Positions 8,575 through 16,408 of a DNA stretch of 64,000 nucleotides are shown here, piece after piece; within the stretch, counting starts at the first letter, position 1; every line of letters starts with the position of its first letter. Under the pieces are notes generated by a model. That model was not told where the DNA came from. It saw nothing but the letters and a program-made list of their open reading frames with translations, and ran no database searches. The translations under genes and the position numbers were made by a program. The DNA is from Chryseobacterium sp. FP211-J200 (GTDB taxonomy: Bacteria; Bacteroidota; Bacteroidia; Flavobacteriales; Weeksellaceae), in NCBI RefSeq assembly GCF_001643375.1, contig NZ_LSHB01000056.1, forward strand, positions 124,001 through 188,000, written 5' to 3'.

Positions 8575-8606
8575 TTTGTAGGAGACGCTCGTTATCTTTA
8601 GTTTTG
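8575..8606 (+). promoter_or_regulatory. Promoter of the T9SS cargo gene
   Basis: TTTG at 8575-8578 and TAGTTTTG at 8599-8606 are 20 bases apart, a good Bacteroidota promoter, with the GTG start 26 bases further on. Confidence 0.6.
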
Positions 8607-8631
8607 CGCAAAAACTACAAATTACCTATCC

Positions 8632-10941
8632 GTGAAAAAGACCTCTATCCTATTTTTCTTATTATTCGTTTGTTTTCTATTTTCTCAAAACAGAGAAGCA
8701 AATGACTGTGTCAATTACATTCAGATTTGTGGCAACCAAACCATTACACTCAATCCAAATGGATATGGAGTACAAGAGCTAAATCCCTCGAATGTTTGTC
8801 AAAGTAAAGAAAACAATTCTTTATGGTTAAAATTCACAGCTAAAACTACGGGAACGTTAGGATTTGACCTTATTCCGACAAGTAGTGCTATAGATGTGGA
8901 TTACGATTTCTGGATCTTCGGACCAAACGTCTCTTGTGGTAATATTGGTTTCTCTGTCAGATGCTCTACAACTAATCCGGAAGCAGCCTTTCTTGTCAAT
9001 AACCATACTGGGATGAGAGATTCTGAGCCTGCAGGAGATTTTTCTGAAGGACCGGGAGAATTGGGAGACGGCTATATCAAATCTATGGATGTGGTTGCAG
9101 GAGAATCTTATTTTTTAGTCATAGACAGACCGCAGGGCAATGGATCATTCTCACTTAACTGGACAGGAACTGCGATGCTGGAAGATCCATTTGGGACAGC
9201 GCCCAATGTTTTTGGGACAGTAGCCCCAATTGATGTATGTAATAGCAGTCTTTTATATGATTGTTCCACCTATAGCCCTTATATTCTAAATAGCAATCCA
9301 GAATTCGACATTACTTATTATGCGACATACGAAGATGCAACGTATGATGAGAACAGGATCACAACTCCTACTACACTTAGTAATCATGATTATTATTACA
9401 GAATTCAGAGCACGGTCACAGAATGTTTCCGGGTAGAGACAATCAAGGTCACTTGGAAACCTTTGACGTTGAATACGCCAGAACTGAAAGCTTGCAAAAC
9501 CAGCAATGATGAAGGTATTTTTAATCTTACTTCGGCAAATCTTACTAGTGAAAGTATTGCAGATATCAAATATTACCTGACATTCCAAGATGCACAAGAT
9601 CATATTCCAGGAACAGAAATACCAACACCTGGTCTTTATTCTTCAGTAGAAAAATCTGTCTTTGCATTGGTAAAAACAGTTTCCGGATGTGAAAACATTG
9701 CAGAGATTGTACTAAGTTTCTTCCCATTACCAAATGTTGACGCCAGTCTTTACGATGCAAGCCTTTGTGACAATGACCTCGATGGTTCTGTTAGTTTGAA
9801 ATTCTCAGACATTACACCAACCATAATCATCAATCCTACTGATTTTGACGTTTATTATTATTTGTCCACGAGTCCAGGAACTGCATTGGCAAATGATTTT
9901 ACATTCACTGCTGATAGAAATGTAATCGTAGAAGTGAGAAGTAAAAATGAATGCCCATCCGTCTTTGGGACCATCAATTTTAAAATTGCACCGCAAATTA
10001 AATTAAACCCTGTACAACCAATACAGATTTGCGACTCAGACCGTTCCGGAAATGAATTGGTGGACCTGAACGATTACACGGCCCTATTTACAACACAAGC
10101 CACCGCTACAGCATACGAGACACTAGCTGATGCAAAAAAAGATATCAATCGTATTTCTTTTTCACAAGATCTGAAAGTTAATAAAAGTTTTTTCTTTCGC
10201 TTTCAAAATAGTGTGGACTGTCCGAGTGTAGGAGAATTAAAATTAATATTCCAGAGTCCAAAAATTTCCAGTCTTTTACAAGATGTTATCATCTGCAAAG
10301 AAAACAGCATCGCGCTTGACGCAGGGCCTGGCTTTGATTCTTATGTATGGAGTTCCGGATCCACAAAATCTTCTTCTGGTGCTTTAAAAGTTGGTGATCA
10401 TTGGGTAGACCTGACATTTGACCGTTGTACCACCAGACAAACTGTAAAAGTAATTGCGGAGGAAGAGGTCATCATTAAAATCCTGGAAATTGACAATGAT
10501 AGATTGACAGTAACCGTAACTGGCGGAACAGCACCCTACGAATATTCTTTGGATGGTTTTACATGGCAATCGTCCAATATATTCAATAATATCCCCAAAG
10601 GTATTCAGCAGATCTATGTAAGAAGTTCCAAAAAATGTATCCCTTCTATACGTGAGTTTTCCAATATTAATCTTGTGAATGTGATCACGCCAAACGGGGA
10701 CGGCAAAAACGATGTTTTGGACTATTCTGCTCTGAGACTGAAAAACAATGTCACTTTCAAGATCTTTGACCGTTTTGGTAGATTTGTATTCATAGGAAAA
10801 GACGGCAATTACATCTGGGATGGGAAAGATGGAAAAAAACTTCTTTCTACAGGCACATTCTGGTACACCTTGGAATGGACAGAGCCCGACACCGAAGTTA
10901 TTCACAGATATAATTCTTGGATTTTGTTGAAAAACAGATAG
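8632..10941 (+). CDS. Secreted T9SS type B cargo with gliding-motility C-terminal domain
   Basis: A 769-residue protein starting at GTG, the only start codon placing the signal peptide (KKTSILFFLLFVCFLFSQ) at the N terminus. After an N-terminal region resembling jelly-roll or pre-peptidase beta domains there are repeated beta-sandwich-like modules with Cys pairs (such as ICDSDRSGNE and LCDNDLDGSV). The last 85 residues hold the hallmark of the gliding-motility-associated (CHU_C, type B) domain: NVITPNGDGKND, FKIFDRFGRFVF, DGKLLSTGTFWYTLEW-like sequence. This domain directs export by T9SS. The protein is probably a surface adhesin; no enzymatic motif is visible. Confidence 0.88.
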   Translation: MKKTSILFFLLFVCFLFSQNREANDCVNYIQICGNQTITLNPNGYGVQELNPSNVCQSKENNSLWLKFTAKTTGTLGFDLIPTSSAIDVDYDFWIFGPNVSCGNIGFSVRCSTTNPEAAFLVNNHTGMRDSEPAGDFSEGPGELGDGYIKSMDVVAGESYFLVIDRPQGNGSFSLNWTGTAMLEDPFGTAPNVFGTVAPIDVCNSSLLYDCSTYSPYILNSNPEFDITYYATYEDATYDENRITTPTTLSNHDYYYRIQSTVTECFRVETIKVTWKPLTLNTPELKACKTSNDEGIFNLTSANLTSESIADIKYYLTFQDAQDHIPGTEIPTPGLYSSVEKSVFALVKTVSGCENIAEIVLSFFPLPNVDASLYDASLCDNDLDGSVSLKFSDITPTIIINPTDFDVYYYLSTSPGTALANDFTFTADRNVIVEVRSKNECPSVFGTINFKIAPQIKLNPVQPIQICDSDRSGNELVDLNDYTALFTTQATATAYETLADAKKDINRISFSQDLKVNKSFFFRFQNSVDCPSVGELKLIFQSPKISSLLQDVIICKENSIALDAGPGFDSYVWSSGSTKSSSGALKVGDHWVDLTFDRCTTRQTVKVIAEEEVIIKILEIDNDRLTVTVTGGTAPYEYSLDGFTWQSSNIFNNIPKGIQQIYVRSSKKCIPSIREFSNINLVNVITPNGDGKNDVLDYSALRLKNNVTFKIFDRFGRFVFIGKDGNYIWDGKDGKKLLSTGTFWYTLEWTEPDTEVIHRYNSWILLKNR

Positions 10942-10978
10942 ATAATACTCAAAACACTTCCTAATTACCACAAAACCC

Positions 10979-11062
10979 CTAGCCCTGATTGAAGCGACAT
11001 CCTTTTTTGCGTGGGAAAAGCTCTGGCAAAAAGATATAGCGGAAAGCAGGTTCCCGGCTCCT
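10979..11062 (+). repeat. Structured intergenic element, copy 1 (possibly Flavo-1-like RNA)
   Basis: Begins AGCCCTGATTGAAGCGACAT and ends GGAAAGCAGG...GGCTC. AGCC at 10981-10984 pairs with GGCT at 11056-11059, and CTTTTTTGC at 11002-11010 pairs with GCAAAAAG at 11026-11033 as the apical stem. Two related copies lie at 23857-23942 (minus) and 25906-26009. Their basal stem has different bases but still pairs. I think it matches the flavobacterial Flavo-1 RNA motif, from memory only. Confidence 0.7.
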
Positions 11063-11070
11063 AAAAATCT

Positions 11071-11151
11071 AATGTAACAATATATCAATTTAACGATGTA
11101 GCAATATAATTTTCAAATTGGTAAATTATTAGATTTTCAAATTGTTACATT
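11071..11151. repeat. Inverted repeat upstream of rpsP
   Basis: AATGTAACAAT at 11071-11081 is exactly inverted at 11141-11151. The stretch between is AT-rich with further echoes (CAATATAATTTTCAAATTG). The right arm overlaps the rpsP -33 region. Confidence 0.6.
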
Positions 11152-11171
11152 AAAATATTTTTCTATCTTTG
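11142..11171 (+). promoter_or_regulatory. Promoter of rpsP
   Basis: TTG at 11142-11144 and TATCTTTG at 11164-11171, spacer 19 bases. It leaves a leader of roughly 40 bases. Confidence 0.7.
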
Positions 11172-11218
11172 CACACTTAATATTTAACCGGGACGTGTTC
11201 CCAAAATTTTAAAATTAT

Positions 11219-11791
11219 ATGTCAGTAAAAATCAGATTACAAAGACACGGATCTAAAGGGAAACCTTTTTTCCACATCGTGGTTGCAGATTCTAGAGCTA
11301 GAAGAGATGGTAGATTCATCGAAAAACTAGGGATCTATAACCCAATTACCAACCCTGCTACAATTGAATTGAACGTAGATTCTGCTGTACAATGGTTGAA
11401 CAACGGTGCACAACCAACTGACACTGCAAGAGCTATCCTTTCTTACAAAGGTGCTTTGTACAAAAAACACCTTCAAGGTGGTGTTGCTAAAGGTGCTTTC
11501 GACGAAGCTGAAGCTGAAAAGAGATTCGGTGCTTGGTTGGAAAGTAAAGAAGCAAAAGTACTAGGTAAAGTTGAAGGTTTATCTACAGCAAAATCTGACG
11601 CTAAAAAAGCGGCTTTGGAAGCTGAAGCTAAAGTAAACCAAGCAAGAATTGATGCTGCTGCGAAAGCTGAAGCTGATGCAAAAGCTGCTGAAGAGGCTGC
11701 AAACGCACCTGCTGAAGAAGTTGCAACTGAAGAAACTGCTACTGAAGAACCAACTGCTGAAGCAGAAGGAACTGAAGAAACTCAGGCTTAA
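11219..11791 (+). CDS. rpsP: 30S ribosomal protein S16 with long acidic tail
   Basis: Residues 1-80 are a typical S16 ([21 protein letters not shown] near the start, [13 protein letters not shown]). S16 binds 16S rRNA and is needed for 30S assembly. The protein runs to 190 residues, more than twice the usual core. From about residue 115 it is built of Ala, Glu, Lys and Thr and is probably helical, then disordered. Extended S16 proteins are known in Bacteroidota. rimM follows, but a strong terminator and an inverted-repeat element separate the two genes. Confidence 0.96.
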   Translation: MSVKIRLQRHGSKGKPFFHIVVADSRARRDGRFIEKLGIYNPITNPATIELNVDSAVQWLNNGAQPTDTARAILSYKGALYKKHLQGGVAKGAFDEAEAEKRFGAWLESKEAKVLGKVEGLSTAKSDAKKAALEAEAKVNQARIDAAAKAEADAKAAEEAANAPAEEVATEETATEEPTAEAEGTEETQA

Positions 11792-11814
11792 TTCTTTACA
11801 AAAAGATACAATCT

Positions 11815-11845
11815 CAAAGACACGATAATCTCGTGTCTTTGTTGT
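11815..11845 (+). terminator. Terminator after rpsP
   Basis: CAAAGACACGA at 11815-11825 pairs perfectly with TCGTGTCTTTG at 11831-11841 across a five-base loop. The T tract after it is short and interrupted. Confidence 0.75.
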
Positions 11846-11864
11846 TTAATAAAAAACCAATTTG

Positions 11865-11951
11865 TTTCCCCTACCCTAAAGGGAGCAAATTAATTTTGGA
11901 CTTCGTCGAACCACTTCGCCACGTTTCTTCCACCCTTTAGGGCTGGGGAAA
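11865..11951. repeat. Inverted-repeat element between rpsP and rimM
   Basis: The left arm TTTCCCCTACCCTAAAGGG (11865-11883) is inverted at 11933-11951 with one mismatch. Each arm also holds its own small palindrome CCCTAAAGGG or CCCTTTAGGG. The inner part carries CTTCGTCGAACCACTTCG. Its size and symmetry suggest a small non-autonomous mobile element or a structured RNA. No coding capacity is seen. Confidence 0.75.
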
Positions 11952-11975
11952 AGAAGAAAATTAATTTTTGAAATA

Positions 11976-12518
11976 ATGAGAAAAGAAGACTGCTATTTTT
12001 TAGGAACCATCACCAGAACACACGGACTGCAGGGCAATGTGATCCTGAAACTGGACACAGACCAACCTGAAATGTACGATAAACTGACATCGATTTTTTT
12101 GGAAATCAATGGTTTGCTGGTTCCGTTTTTTGTTGAAAAACAGCAGTGGCAGAGAGGCGACACGAAAATCCTTTCTTTCAAAAATTCTTCCGAAGCTTTG
12201 GTCAACCAAACGATTGGCAAAGGTGTTTATCTTCCGCTTTCTACCCTACCTCCATTGACTGGGAAAAAATTCTATTATCACGAAGTTGTGGGTTTCGAAA
12301 TCCGTGAAGAGGATGGAAAATCTTGTGGAACTATTGTTTCTATCAATGATATGACGGCTCAGAATTATTTCATTCTAGACCTTGCCGGAAAACAAATCAT
12401 CATTCCGCTTATCAGAGATTGGATTTTGGAAGTAAATCGTGAGGAGAAATTCATCAAAATGTTTTTACCGGAAGGTTTGATGGATGTTTTCCTGATTCCT
12501 TCGAAAAAGGATGAATAA
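11976..12518 (+). CDS. rimM: Ribosome maturation factor RimM
   Basis: A 180-residue 16S rRNA processing factor that binds S19 and helps mature the 30S head. The N-terminal RimM barrel is shown by YFLGTITRTHGLQGNVILK, and the PRC-barrel domain by YYHEVVGFEI and NYFILDLAGKQIIIPLI. Length is normal. It follows rpsP by 184 bases, the usual neighbour, though trmD is not adjacent here. The next gene converges on it, with only three bases between the two stop codons. Confidence 0.94.
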   Translation: MRKEDCYFLGTITRTHGLQGNVILKLDTDQPEMYDKLTSIFLEINGLLVPFFVEKQQWQRGDTKILSFKNSSEALVNQTIGKGVYLPLSTLPPLTGKKFYYHEVVGFEIREEDGKSCGTIVSINDMTAQNYFILDLAGKQIIIPLIRDWILEVNREEKFIKMFLPEGLMDVFLIPSKKDE

Positions 12519-12521
12519 TTC

Positions 12522-13451
12522 CTAAATCGAATTCTTCAGACTTTCTATTCTTTCCAACATACTATTGAAAAATCTTTTGCGGTCGCGCTGACCGGAAAAA
12601 CTGAGCGATGTTGAGTTTTTGATTTGATGTTGAAAAAAATTCAGCGCATCATCACACGTACTTTGGTCATCCGTCATCATATAACCGAACATATTGTACG
12701 GAACGAAAAGTGATGATTTTTCTTCATTTTTAAATAAAATACTGTTGTTCAAAATCAGAATATCGTGGGCATAGATGTGAAAATTCTTGCTTTCATTTTC
12801 GGCTTTTTTCTCGATGCTTTTGATTAATATTTTCAGTTCTTCAAGAATTAATTTTGCCGTTTCCTTAGACAGAATTTCGATTTCTGAATAAAACAAAACC
12901 TGATTCAGAATGCTGGAAATTGTGGTGTTGTTCCAGATTTCTGTGACATTCAAATTCTCATAAAGACTTTTTAAATCTTCACTCTTGTCGGAATATCGTT
13001 CTAATTTGAAATCATCAAACGGTTGCATAAAGTCTTTTTCGTTCAAGAGATTCATCCAGACAAACAACTTAAACCTCGACAGGACTGAATCCGAAATCGT
13101 ATAGAAAAACGGAATATCCTTCGCCGAATAATAAACCTCGGTTTCTTTGTTGATTTTAAAATCATTCAGAAGATGCAACGCGTCATCAAAATAATTGAGT
13201 AAATCCGTAACAGTTCTGATGGGTTTGGTTTTTTTTGCAATGATTTGGTTGTCGCCTTCCATAAAACTGTCGAGCGAAATATTGTAGAATTTTGCCAAAA
13301 CCAGACTTTCTTCCAGAGAAAATTTAGATTTCATCGAGGTTCTTCGGTGCGCTGCGTCGTAACTGATGTTGAGAACATTGGCAATCTCATCGTTCAGAGA
13401 TTTGTCTCCAATCTTGCTTCTGATCTGTTTCAATAAAAGTTCCTGATACAT
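12522..13451 (-). CDS. Putative helix-turn-helix transcriptional regulator
   Basis: A 309-residue protein. Residues about 10-55 form a likely XRE-like helix-turn-helix (SLNDEIANVLNISYDAAHRR, then FSLEESLVLAKFYNISLDSF). The remaining 230 residues are helical with no recognisable ligand-binding domain and may mediate dimerisation or sensing. It is divergent from a lipoprotein gene 102 bases away, which may be its target. A -7-like TAAATTTG at 13467-13474 on the minus strand lies about 16 bases upstream of the ATG. It is a single regulator, with no partner kinase nearby. Confidence 0.6.
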   Translation of the reverse strand: MYQELLLKQIRSKIGDKSLNDEIANVLNISYDAAHRRTSMKSKFSLEESLVLAKFYNISLDSFMEGDNQIIAKKTKPIRTVTDLLNYFDDALHLLNDFKINKETEVYYSAKDIPFFYTISDSVLSRFKLFVWMNLLNEKDFMQPFDDFKLERYSDKSEDLKSLYENLNVTEIWNNTTISSILNQVLFYSEIEILSKETAKLILEELKILIKSIEKKAENESKNFHIYAHDILILNNSILFKNEEKSSLFVPYNMFGYMMTDDQSTCDDALNFFQHQIKNSTSLSFSGQRDRKRFFNSMLERIESLKNSI

Positions 13452-13466
13452 TTTTTGCGATTTTCA

Positions 13467-13474
13467 CAAATTTA
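13467..13474 (-). promoter_or_regulatory. -7 box of the helix-turn-helix regulator gene
   Basis: Reads TAAATTTG on the minus strand, about 16 bases before the start codon at 13451. Confidence 0.45.
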
Positions 13475-13553
13475 GAAAAAATAATAATTCTTTTCCGCAT
13501 TGAGAAGCTTGAATTTCGAATATAATTTTACATCAGAATTAAAAGATAAAATT

Positions 13554-14120
13554 ATGAAAACGAAAATATTAGGACTCGCTATTCTTCTGACAACGCTAAC
13601 TTCTTGCGTCAGTTTTGACAGAAAATTAATCAAAGATGATTTGACAAAGATTTCTGAAAACAACTGGAAATCAATTGAAGGAAAATATGAATTCAAAGGT
13701 TATGACAACTCAAGTTCATTAATTTCAAAACCAAGCGAATCCATAGGAATTGCCAGAATGTTGGATTTGAAAAATCAAGGTTTGGAAGATTGCGACTTTT
13801 TGGAAATCAAATCTAAAAAATTGGAACCCAAACTTTATGAACTCGAATTGACATTATTCAAAAATGATTCGGTAAAACATTCGTACAAGCTGAACGCCAC
13901 TTTGAAAAACGGAATTCTGACTTTGAAAAACAGAACGACAAAATGCACCGGAATCCCCTACTTTCTTGGCGGATGTGAGGTTTCCCAATCCAGAATCGGT
14001 TTGACGGCGGACAATAATCTTGTGATTCACAGCTACAACGACAACAACGGTTCTTTCCTTTTTCTAATGTGGGCTGGAAGAACGATTAATTATGCTGAAA
14101 AATTCAAACGTATTCAATAA
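13554..14120 (+). CDS. Unknown lipoprotein
   Basis: Starting at the ATG at 13554 the protein has 188 residues and a lipobox LTTLTSC. A longer in-frame reading from 13500 would spoil the signal peptide. The mature part is probably mostly beta: repeated short hydrophobic strands such as LYELELTLF and GILTLKN. Cys pairs around KCTGIPYFLGGC may form a disulphide. I recognise no domain. It is divergent from a regulator and is followed 18 bases later by a CDP-alcohol transferase. Confidence 0.65.
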   Translation: MKTKILGLAILLTTLTSCVSFDRKLIKDDLTKISENNWKSIEGKYEFKGYDNSSSLISKPSESIGIARMLDLKNQGLEDCDFLEIKSKKLEPKLYELELTLFKNDSVKHSYKLNATLKNGILTLKNRTTKCTGIPYFLGGCEVSQSRIGLTADNNLVIHSYNDNNGSFLFLMWAGRTINYAEKFKRIQ

Positions 14121-14138
14121 ACTTTTAAAACATTCATT

Positions 14139-14738
14139 ATGAAAAAGTTACCATACATTCTCATCGCAACACGATTTCTACTTGCACCAATTATCTTCCT
14201 GCTGGCTTATTTTGAAATTGAAAATTCCCGGAATTTGATTTTAATATTAATGTACTTCGGATTGTTCACCGATATTTTTGATGGAATCATTGCCCGGCAA
14301 GTTGGTGTTTCATCAGAAAAACTAAGACGATTGGACAGCCAGACCGATTTAGTCTTTTGGTTATCGATTGGTTTCGCCACTTATTTTCTGAATCCCGAAA
14401 TCATCCAAGAACATTGGAAAATTACCGCTTTGATTTTCATAATGGAAGCTTTGTGCTACATCGTCAGTCTTTGGAAATTCGGGAAAGAAATTTGTACGCA
14501 CGCTTGGCTGGCAAAACTTTGGGGATTGAGTTTGCTCATCGCTTTCACTTCTCTCATTGGATTTTCGGAAGCTGGCTGGGCTTTTTATCTTTGCGTGATT
14601 TTGGGTTTCATCTCGCATTTGGATGTCATTTTGATTATTATGATCTTACCAAAATGGCAGTTTGATGTTCCAAGTTCCTATCACGCCTGGAAAATCCGAA
14701 ACGGAAAACTATTGAAAAAATCTGTTTTGTTGAATTAA
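14139..14738 (+). CDS. CDP-alcohol phosphatidyltransferase family membrane protein
   Basis: A 199-residue protein with about five or six membrane helices. The catalytic signature of the family, D-x2-D-G-x2-A-R-x8-G-x3-D-x3-D, is visible as DIFDGIIAR followed 13 residues later by DSQTD. The Gly before the last two Asp is Leu here (LRRLD). Family enzymes transfer a phosphoalcohol from a CDP-activated donor, for example to make phosphatidylglycerol phosphate; the substrate cannot be assigned. It lies on one strand with the upstream lipoprotein and may share its transcript. Confidence 0.75.
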   Translation: MKKLPYILIATRFLLAPIIFLLAYFEIENSRNLILILMYFGLFTDIFDGIIARQVGVSSEKLRRLDSQTDLVFWLSIGFATYFLNPEIIQEHWKITALIFIMEALCYIVSLWKFGKEICTHAWLAKLWGLSLLIAFTSLIGFSEAGWAFYLCVILGFISHLDVILIIMILPKWQFDVPSSYHAWKIRNGKLLKKSVLLN

Positions 14739-14827
14739 AAATTTCAAATAATTGAGAATTTTAACCATTAATTTTCAATCTAACATCTAAAGTCCAATAT
14801 CTAATATCTATTTACAACGTTTTTTCG

Positions 14828-14835
14828 TAAATTTG
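14828..14835 (+). promoter_or_regulatory. -7 box of asnS
   Basis: TAAATTTG at 14828-14835, 19 bases before the ATG. No convincing -33 TTG is visible. A stuttering tract of ATCTAATATCT type precedes it. Confidence 0.5.
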
Positions 14836-14854
14836 CACTCACTAATTTTTGATA

Positions 14855-16303
14855 ATGAACCGACAGACAATTAAAGACCTATTAGCAGATTACAAAAAAG
14901 TATTACACCACGACATTACCGTTCAGGGTTGGGTTCGGGCTTTCCGTTCCAATCGTTTTATCGCGCTAAATGATGGCTCTACGATTAATAATTTGCAAAT
15001 CGTGGTTGATTTTGAAAGTTTTGATGAAGAAACAATCAAGAAAATCAATACGGCTTCGTCTTTGAAAATTGTAGGTGAAGTGGTGGAAAGCCAAGGCGCT
15101 GGACAAACGGTGGAAATCATTGCGAAAAAAATCACGATCCTGGGCGACAATTTCTTTGAGGAATTGCAGTCGACGATACTTCAGCCAAAGAAACACAGTT
15201 TGGAGAAATTGCGTGAGCAGGCGCATCTGAGATTCAGAACCAATGTTTTTGGGGCGGTTTTCAGAATCCGTCACTCGGTGAGTTTTGCGATTCACTCTTT
15301 CTTTAATCAAAATCAATTTTTCTACATCAACACGCCAATTATCACCGGAGCTGATGCGGAAGGCGCTGGCGAAATGTTCGGTGTTACCAATTTTGACCTT
15401 AATAATATGCCGAAAACCGAAGAAGGAGAAATCGATTTTTCTCAGGACTTTTTCGGAAAGAAAACCAATTTGACCGTTTCTGGTCAGCTTGAAGGCGAAA
15501 CTGCAGCGATGGGATTGGGAAGAATTTATACTTTCGGACCAACTTTCCGTGCAGAAAACTCTAATACGACGCGTCACTTAGCCGAGTTTTGGATGATTGA
15601 GCCGGAAGTTGCGTTCAACAATCTTGAAAATAATATCGACCTTGCTGAGGATTTCTTGAAATATGTGATTCAGTACGTTTTGGACAACTGCAAAGACGAT
15701 TTGGAGTTCCTAGACAAACGTTTCGAAGAAGAGCAGAAATCGAAACCTGAAAAAGACAGAGCCAAAGAAGGCTTGATTGAAAAACTTCAAAACGTGGTTG
15801 CGAAGCGTTTCAAAAGAGTTTCTTACACAGAAGCGATTGAGATTTTATTAAACTCAAAAGAAAATAAAAAAGGTAAATTCCAATATCCGATTGAGAAATG
15901 GGGAACCGATCTGCAGTCTGAGCACGAAAGATATTTGGTGGAGAAACACTTCGAAACGCCAGTTGTCCTTTTCGATTATCCGAAAGAAATCAAGGCTTTC
16001 TATATGAAACTGAATGACGACGGAAAAACGGTTGCAGCAATGGACGTTCTTTTCCCAGGAATCGGCGAAATCATCGGAGGTTCTGAAAGAGAAGCAAGAC
16101 ACGATGTTCTTCTTGAAAAAATGAAAGACTTCGGTGTTGATGAGCACGAACTTTGGTGGTATCTTGATACTAGAAAATTCGGTTCTGTGCCGCACGCTGG
16201 ATTTGGTTTAGGTCTCGAAAGATTGGTACTTTTCGTAACCGGAATGACAAATATTAGAGATGTGATTCCTTTCCCAAGAACGCCTAAAAATGCAGAATTT
16301 TAA
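14855..16303 (+). CDS. asnS: Asparaginyl-tRNA synthetase
   Basis: A 482-residue class IIb aminoacyl-tRNA synthetase. The ATG at 14855 is preferred over an in-frame TTG two codons earlier. The N-terminal OB-fold anticodon-binding domain is shown by [20 protein letters not shown]. Class II motif 2 is in [19 protein letters not shown] and motif 3 in [15 protein letters not shown]. The Asn rather than Asp type is supported by the overall AsnRS-like sequence in motif 2. It stands as its own unit with promoter and terminator. Confidence 0.96.
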   Translation: MNRQTIKDLLADYKKVLHHDITVQGWVRAFRSNRFIALNDGSTINNLQIVVDFESFDEETIKKINTASSLKIVGEVVESQGAGQTVEIIAKKITILGDNFFEELQSTILQPKKHSLEKLREQAHLRFRTNVFGAVFRIRHSVSFAIHSFFNQNQFFYINTPIITGADAEGAGEMFGVTNFDLNNMPKTEEGEIDFSQDFFGKKTNLTVSGQLEGETAAMGLGRIYTFGPTFRAENSNTTRHLAEFWMIEPEVAFNNLENNIDLAEDFLKYVIQYVLDNCKDDLEFLDKRFEEEQKSKPEKDRAKEGLIEKLQNVVAKRFKRVSYTEAIEILLNSKENKKGKFQYPIEKWGTDLQSEHERYLVEKHFETPVVLFDYPKEIKAFYMKLNDDGKTVAAMDVLFPGIGEIIGGSEREARHDVLLEKMKDFGVDEHELWWYLDTRKFGSVPHAGFGLGLERLVLFVTGMTNIRDVIPFPRTPKNAEF

Positions 16304-16315
16304 ATTCAAAATATC

Positions 16316-16347
16316 AAAATCCCATTCATACCGAGTGGGATTTTTCA
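16316..16347 (+). terminator. Terminator after asnS
   Basis: AAAATCCCA at 16316-16324 pairs with TGGGATTTT at 16336-16344, then further T. Confidence 0.8.
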
Positions 16348-16379
16348 TTTCAGAACATTCATAAAAAATTTAAATTCCT

Positions 16380-16387
16380 TACTTTTG
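16380..16387 (+). promoter_or_regulatory. -7 box of the M13 peptidase gene
   Basis: TACTTTTG at 16380-16387, 21 bases before the start codon. Confidence 0.45.
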
Positions 16388-16408
16388 AAAGTATTAAAAT
16401 AAATCTCA

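Noticed and set aside
10384-11088. Minus-strand open frame of 234 codons at the end of the T9SS type B cargo gene
   Set aside because: It runs antisense to a well-supported sorting domain and through the intergenic repeat; the product has no recognisable features.
14966-15577. Minus-strand open frame of 203 codons inside asnS
   Set aside because: It is antisense to conserved class II synthetase motifs and shows no domain of its own.
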